Positions 60,809-64,000 of a stretch of 64,000 nucleotides of DNA are shown here, one piece after another. Numbering within the stretch: the stretch's first letter is position 1; the number at the start of each line of letters is the position of its first letter. Origin of the DNA: Sphingopyxis sp. H050 (GTDB taxonomy: Bacteria > Pseudomonadota > Alphaproteobacteria > Sphingomonadales > Sphingomonadaceae); NCBI RefSeq assembly GCF_001468265.1, contig NZ_LNRZ01000002.1, positions 372,001-436,000 of the forward strand, given 5' to 3'. Below the pieces are notes generated by a model. The model ran no database searches, was not told the DNA's origin, and saw nothing but the letters and a program-made list of their open reading frames with translations. The position numbers and the translations under genes were made by a program.

Positions 60809-63800
60809 CGCACGGGCTCGCTTTCTGGGGGCTGAACGGTGGCTGCGCCGGATGTCGCGGCTTCTTGCTGTTGAATGAGCTGATTCAAATTCTGCTCGAT
60901 CCAGACTGTCGGGTCGTAGAGCCCCTTGGCCGATGTCACGAGCTGACGGAACGGTCCCTTGACCTTCACATTGAACACCAGCGGGATCTTGGCGATCTGG
61001 TTGGTCAGGAAGTTACGGGTGGCCCCCTCGCCCTGCCCTATGCCGCCGAAGCGAATATCGGTCACCATCTCGCCGTCCAGATTCCCGTTCAGGATGATCG
61101 AGAGATCGTCATATTTGAGGCTGCGTAGCGCGCCAAAGGCAAAATTGGCGATCGCGCCGAGGTTATGGTTCGACAATTCGCCGACATAGGCGAGCGTGCC
61201 GCCGCCATTGCGGGCGTCGATGCGGCCGTTCTCTATCCGCCCGCCGAGACCGTCGAAGACAACGGGAAGCGTCCCATCGAACTTGCCGGTCGCGTTGATA
61301 TTGTCGAAGCCGAAATTCTGGAGGAACACCGCTGCCTCGACCCCGACGAGGTCGAAGGTGAGCCGCCGCGGCTGATCGGCGTTGAAGTCGAGCGTCGTCG
61401 GATGAAGCAGCAGCTCTCCGCCCGCGAACGGCCAGCGTCCGCCCTCGACCTGAACGCGGTTGTCGCCAAGCAGCCTGTATTCGATCTCGCCGTCGACCAC
61501 CGGAATGCCCGGATTGATCTCCTTGATCTGCGCCTTCTGCCCCGGCCCCGTGCGCAGCCCGATCAGGTCGTCGAACATGATCGTCGTCGTCAGCCCGGTG
61601 ACCGGACCGAATGCCGCCGCGAGGTTGGTGTTGGCGGTCGCAAAGGTACCGCGGCTCGTCACGCCTGCCGGCGACCAGTCGATATGGCCGTCGCCGACCA
61701 CCGATCCCTGGACGTTCGCGACAACGCCGAGCGCAAGAGATGTCAGCTGATCGGGCTGAAAACCGTCATTGAAGCGAAGCTCACGGACGAACAGATCGGC
61801 CGAACCGGCGCCTTCGCCCAGGTGGTGACGGATCACCGTGTCGAGGATCTTGGTTCCGGTCTCGCGTTCCTGGAAGCCCGCGGCCGCATCGATGACGCCG
61901 TCGGCGAAGCGCAGCGAGGCATTGCTGCTGACGAGCGGCTGGAAGCGGGCGACGGGGGCCGAATCGGTCAGTGTCAGGCCTCCGTCGAGCGTCAGCACGC
62001 CCTTCGCAAAGCGCCACTGGCCTGCGATTTCGTCCATGTTCAGCGGGACCGCCCCGATTTTCCCGTTTGCGCTCGTCAGTTCGCCAGCCATCCCCTGCGC
62101 AGCCTTTCGGCCCGTGATTCGCTGGGCGGCGAAGCGCGTCACGCTGTCGCCCTGCCCCAGCCGTACATCGACCAGCGCCGCTGTCCAGCGCAGCGATGCG
62201 AGGTCGATTTCGGCGTTGCGGGCGTCGAAGGCGAAGGGGGACGATCCGCTCGTCCCGCGCAGGCGCAGGCCCGGCACGCGCACGAACCCGCGCAGTCCGC
62301 CTGGCCCGGCGCTCAGCAGGGGCGCACCGGGCCGGCTGCACAGGTCGACGCCGGTGCGGCCGAGCCGGAAACCCGACACCGCGATCCGGTCGATGCCAAC
62401 GCGGGTGCAGCCGCCATTGAGCGCGAGAGTGCCGGTCGGCGCCAGTGCCCCGGCGAGCGGAATGCTGAGGCCATCGACGCGCCCGCCCGCTAGCGGCCCG
62501 GACAGCTCGGCGCGGGTCACAAAGCGCAGGATGCTGCTCCGCCCACCGCCGGAGAAGCGGGTCGGCGCAAGCGCAAGCCGTGCGCCGCCCGCTTCGTATG
62601 TATCAAAGCTTGCCTCGCCCGACAGGACCCCATCGGCGTCGCGATCGAGCGCGATCGATCCCGACGGCAGATCGCCGCCGCCGAAGCTCCAGCGCCCGGT
62701 GGCGAGCACCGCGGGCTGATCCATGCCGAAGATATAGGTCAGGCGGCTGTCGGCGCTGCTGGTCAGGCGTGCGCCGCTTGCGCTGGTAAGTTCGAGGGCT
62801 GCAAACTCGACGCGAGCGTTCCTGCCCGCGCCTTTCAAAATGAAATCCGTTTTGCCACCGGCATCGCCCAGCATGCGCGCGGCGGCTGCGGTGGCGCGAT
62901 TGGCAAGCGGCCCGAACGGCGAGCCCTCGAGGCCCTTGGCGCTGTCGGCAATCGAACGCCGCAGCGCGGCGCTGCCGCTGGCGCGCGCAAAGCGGAAACT
63001 GCCTTCGGCCGAGGGCGCCTTGTCGCCGACGCGGGCTTTGGCTTCGAGATTGACCGACTGCGCCACGAAATCGGTGACCGCAAGGCGCGCCATGTCGGCG
63101 CTGAGGTCGAGGTTGGTCTGCGCCGCCGTTCCGGCGAAACGCGCCGCTACGCCCAGGCGATCGGCCGCAAAGCTGCCGCTGGACAGCGAACGCAGGCTGG
63201 CGTTGGCCGATCCGTCCCATCGCTTTAGATTCTCGGCGAATGCAACGTCGAGCGCGATCTGCGGCGACACGGCTGTAAAGCCGTCGCAGGTGATAGCGTC
63301 GCCGCGCAACGGCCCGGTGACGCGGGGCTTTATATTGCGGACCTCAACTGTCCCATAGAAGCTGATGTCGCGGCCGCTGCATCCGGCGGCGGCAATGGCG
63401 GGCGCGACCATGCCGAGCTTGCCGGTGAAGTCGCGGCGCAGGTTGCCGCTGCCGGCGAGCACCGCCCCCAAATTGCCCCACGGCGTATCCACGCGCGCCC
63501 GCCCGTCTGTGAGATGCACCCACAGGTCGGGCAAGGCGAAGGGCGTCGTGTCGGTCGGATCGCGGAATTTGTCGAGCGAGCCCAACGACAGCTGACCGTC
63601 AATGAAGCGGCCGTAGAGTCGTACGCCATCGGCACGTACGCCAGAAACATAAGGCCCGGACCAGCCATAACCGATCAACACTTCGAGATGCTTCGCGGTC
63701 AGATCCGGGCGCCGCGGGTCGCCGATGACGACGTTCGACAATCGCTCCGAGTGAATGCCGATCGAATCGATCGTATATGTCGCGGGAATGTCGCGGCTGG

Positions 63801-63957
63801 CGAACTGATCGCGGAGGACGCGGTCGGCAATCGGTTCGCGCGCCAGCCATGACGCCCCCACCAGCACAACGACCGCGCCCGCCGTGAGCCAGCGCTTCTT
63901 GAAGAATATCTTTCGGATGCGCCGCCGGCGCGGTGGCGGAGCCCTGTCTTCGCTCAT
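60805..63957 (-). CDS. ydbH: YdbH-type intermembrane lipid transport protein (AsmA-like)
   Basis: 1050-residue AsmA/TamB-superfamily protein, inner-membrane anchored by one N-terminal helix (WLTAGAVVVLVGASWLAREP) after a basic lead RRRRIRKIFFKKR. The remainder is a repeated beta-rich groove region (DLTAKHLEVLIGYGWSGPYV, ARLTSSADSRLTYIFGMDQP) ending in the conserved YdbH C-terminus GNLDGEMVTDIRFGGIGQGE and IPLVFNVKVKGPFRQLVTSA. Longer than E. coli YdbH (about 880). With ynbE and ydbL it should form an envelope-spanning lipid bridge. The ATG lies 43 nt from the window edge, so the promoter is only partly visible. Confidence 0.9.
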   Translation of the reverse strand: MSEDRAPPPRRRRIRKIFFKKRWLTAGAVVVLVGASWLAREPIADRVLRDQFASRDIPATYTIDSIGIHSERLSNVVIGDPRRPDLTAKHLEVLIGYGWSGPYVSGVRADGVRLYGRFIDGQLSLGSLDKFRDPTDTTPFALPDLWVHLTDGRARVDTPWGNLGAVLAGSGNLRRDFTGKLGMVAPAIAAAGCSGRDISFYGTVEVRNIKPRVTGPLRGDAITCDGFTAVSPQIALDVAFAENLKRWDGSANASLRSLSSGSFAADRLGVAARFAGTAAQTNLDLSADMARLAVTDFVAQSVNLEAKARVGDKAPSAEGSFRFARASGSAALRRSIADSAKGLEGSPFGPLANRATAAAARMLGDAGGKTDFILKGAGRNARVEFAALELTSASGARLTSSADSRLTYIFGMDQPAVLATGRWSFGGGDLPSGSIALDRDADGVLSGEASFDTYEAGGARLALAPTRFSGGGRSSILRFVTRAELSGPLAGGRVDGLSIPLAGALAPTGTLALNGGCTRVGIDRIAVSGFRLGRTGVDLCSRPGAPLLSAGPGGLRGFVRVPGLRLRGTSGSSPFAFDARNAEIDLASLRWTAALVDVRLGQGDSVTRFAAQRITGRKAAQGMAGELTSANGKIGAVPLNMDEIAGQWRFAKGVLTLDGGLTLTDSAPVARFQPLVSSNASLRFADGVIDAAAGFQERETGTKILDTVIRHHLGEGAGSADLFVRELRFNDGFQPDQLTSLALGVVANVQGSVVGDGHIDWSPAGVTSRGTFATANTNLAAAFGPVTGLTTTIMFDDLIGLRTGPGQKAQIKEINPGIPVVDGEIEYRLLGDNRVQVEGGRWPFAGGELLLHPTTLDFNADQPRRLTFDLVGVEAAVFLQNFGFDNINATGKFDGTLPVVFDGLGGRIENGRIDARNGGGTLAYVGELSNHNLGAIANFAFGALRSLKYDDLSIILNGNLDGEMVTDIRFGGIGQGEGATRNFLTNQIAKIPLVFNVKVKGPFRQLVTSAKGLYDPTVWIEQNLNQLIQQQEAATSGAATVQPPESEPVR

Positions 63958-64000
63958 GGGAACGCCGATGATGGAAACGCATCCGATGACGTCATGACGC

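Noticed and set aside
63986-63995. ATGACGTCAT palindrome upstream of ydbH
   Set aside because: Perfect 10-bp palindrome, but short and at the window edge; no second copy nearby to support an operator.
1-64000. Prophage, insertion sequence, integron or CRISPR array
   Set aside because: No transposase, integrase, phage structural gene or regularly spaced direct repeat was found.

Overview
The window is a chromosomal segment of a high-GC alphaproteobacterium, most likely a member of the Sphingomonadales such as Sphingopyxis (inference from gene content and order; no search was run). The signs are a fused IspDF, the order dusB-ntrB-ntrC-ntrY-ntrX-hfq-hflX, a GcrA cell-cycle regulator, an Fo ATP synthase operon with paired b and b' subunits, an Hfq made of two tandem Sm domains, TonB/FecR biology, and two families of intergenic palindromes of a kind I associate with sphingomonads. 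No rRNA, phage, insertion sequence or CRISPR array was found. Coding density is very high and no stretch over 300 bases lacks a gene.

Layout. 1-3.1 kb: lipA and a COQ10/RatA-like gene converge on a cinA-ispDF pair. 3.2-12.4 kb: one long plus-strand run dusB-ntrB-ntrC-ntrY-ntrX-hfq-hflX, covering tRNA modification, two nitrogen-type two-component systems, an RNA chaperone and a ribosome-associated GTPase. 12.4-21.3 kb: a ten-gene minus-strand run from mltB through rlpA, a PBP5-type carboxypeptidase, tmk, holB, metG, tatD, an MBL hydrolase and a 60-residue membrane protein to mazG, many joined by 1-17 nt overlaps. 21.5-22.3 kb: tRNA-Ser(UGA) and a 2OG-Fe(II) oxygenase. 22.5-29.9 kb: surface block with a large autotransporter followed by an ECF sigma factor, a FecR anti-sigma factor and a TonB receptor with a signalling (STN) domain.

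29.9-37.9 kb: two acyl-CoA dehydrogenases behind a LiuR-like operator, a PAS protein with a Phd/YefM-like N-terminus, orphan TadG/TadE pseudopilins, a YghU-type GST and a CaiB/BaiF-family protein. 38-41.2 kb: a periplasmic beta-propeller/amidohydrolase fusion. 41.3-49.1 kb: tRNA-Ser(CGA), Yip1 protein, hspQ, an ABC-2 permease, gcrA, a thioesterase, a small beta-barrel protein, parE and a class-A-like beta-lactamase-fold protein. 49.1-57.3 kb: leuB-metZ-apaG-lysR, recO with a thioesterase, uvrC, an SDR and a GST. 57.3-60.1 kb: the Fo operon atpI-B-E-F'-F. 60.1-64 kb: ydbH-ynbE-ydbL, a predicted envelope-spanning lipid-transport bridge.

Most worth a second look: the two-domain Hfq; the Phd/YefM-PAS fusion with no toxin nearby; a 14/16 LiuR-type operator in front of an acyl-CoA dehydrogenase pair that lacks the usual C-terminal catalytic Glu; an autotransporter passenger with RTX-like and calcium-loop-like motifs; a CaiB-family protein with Gly at the usual catalytic Asp; NtrX without the GAFTGA loop; and a hairpin plus T-run in the leader of the atp operon.
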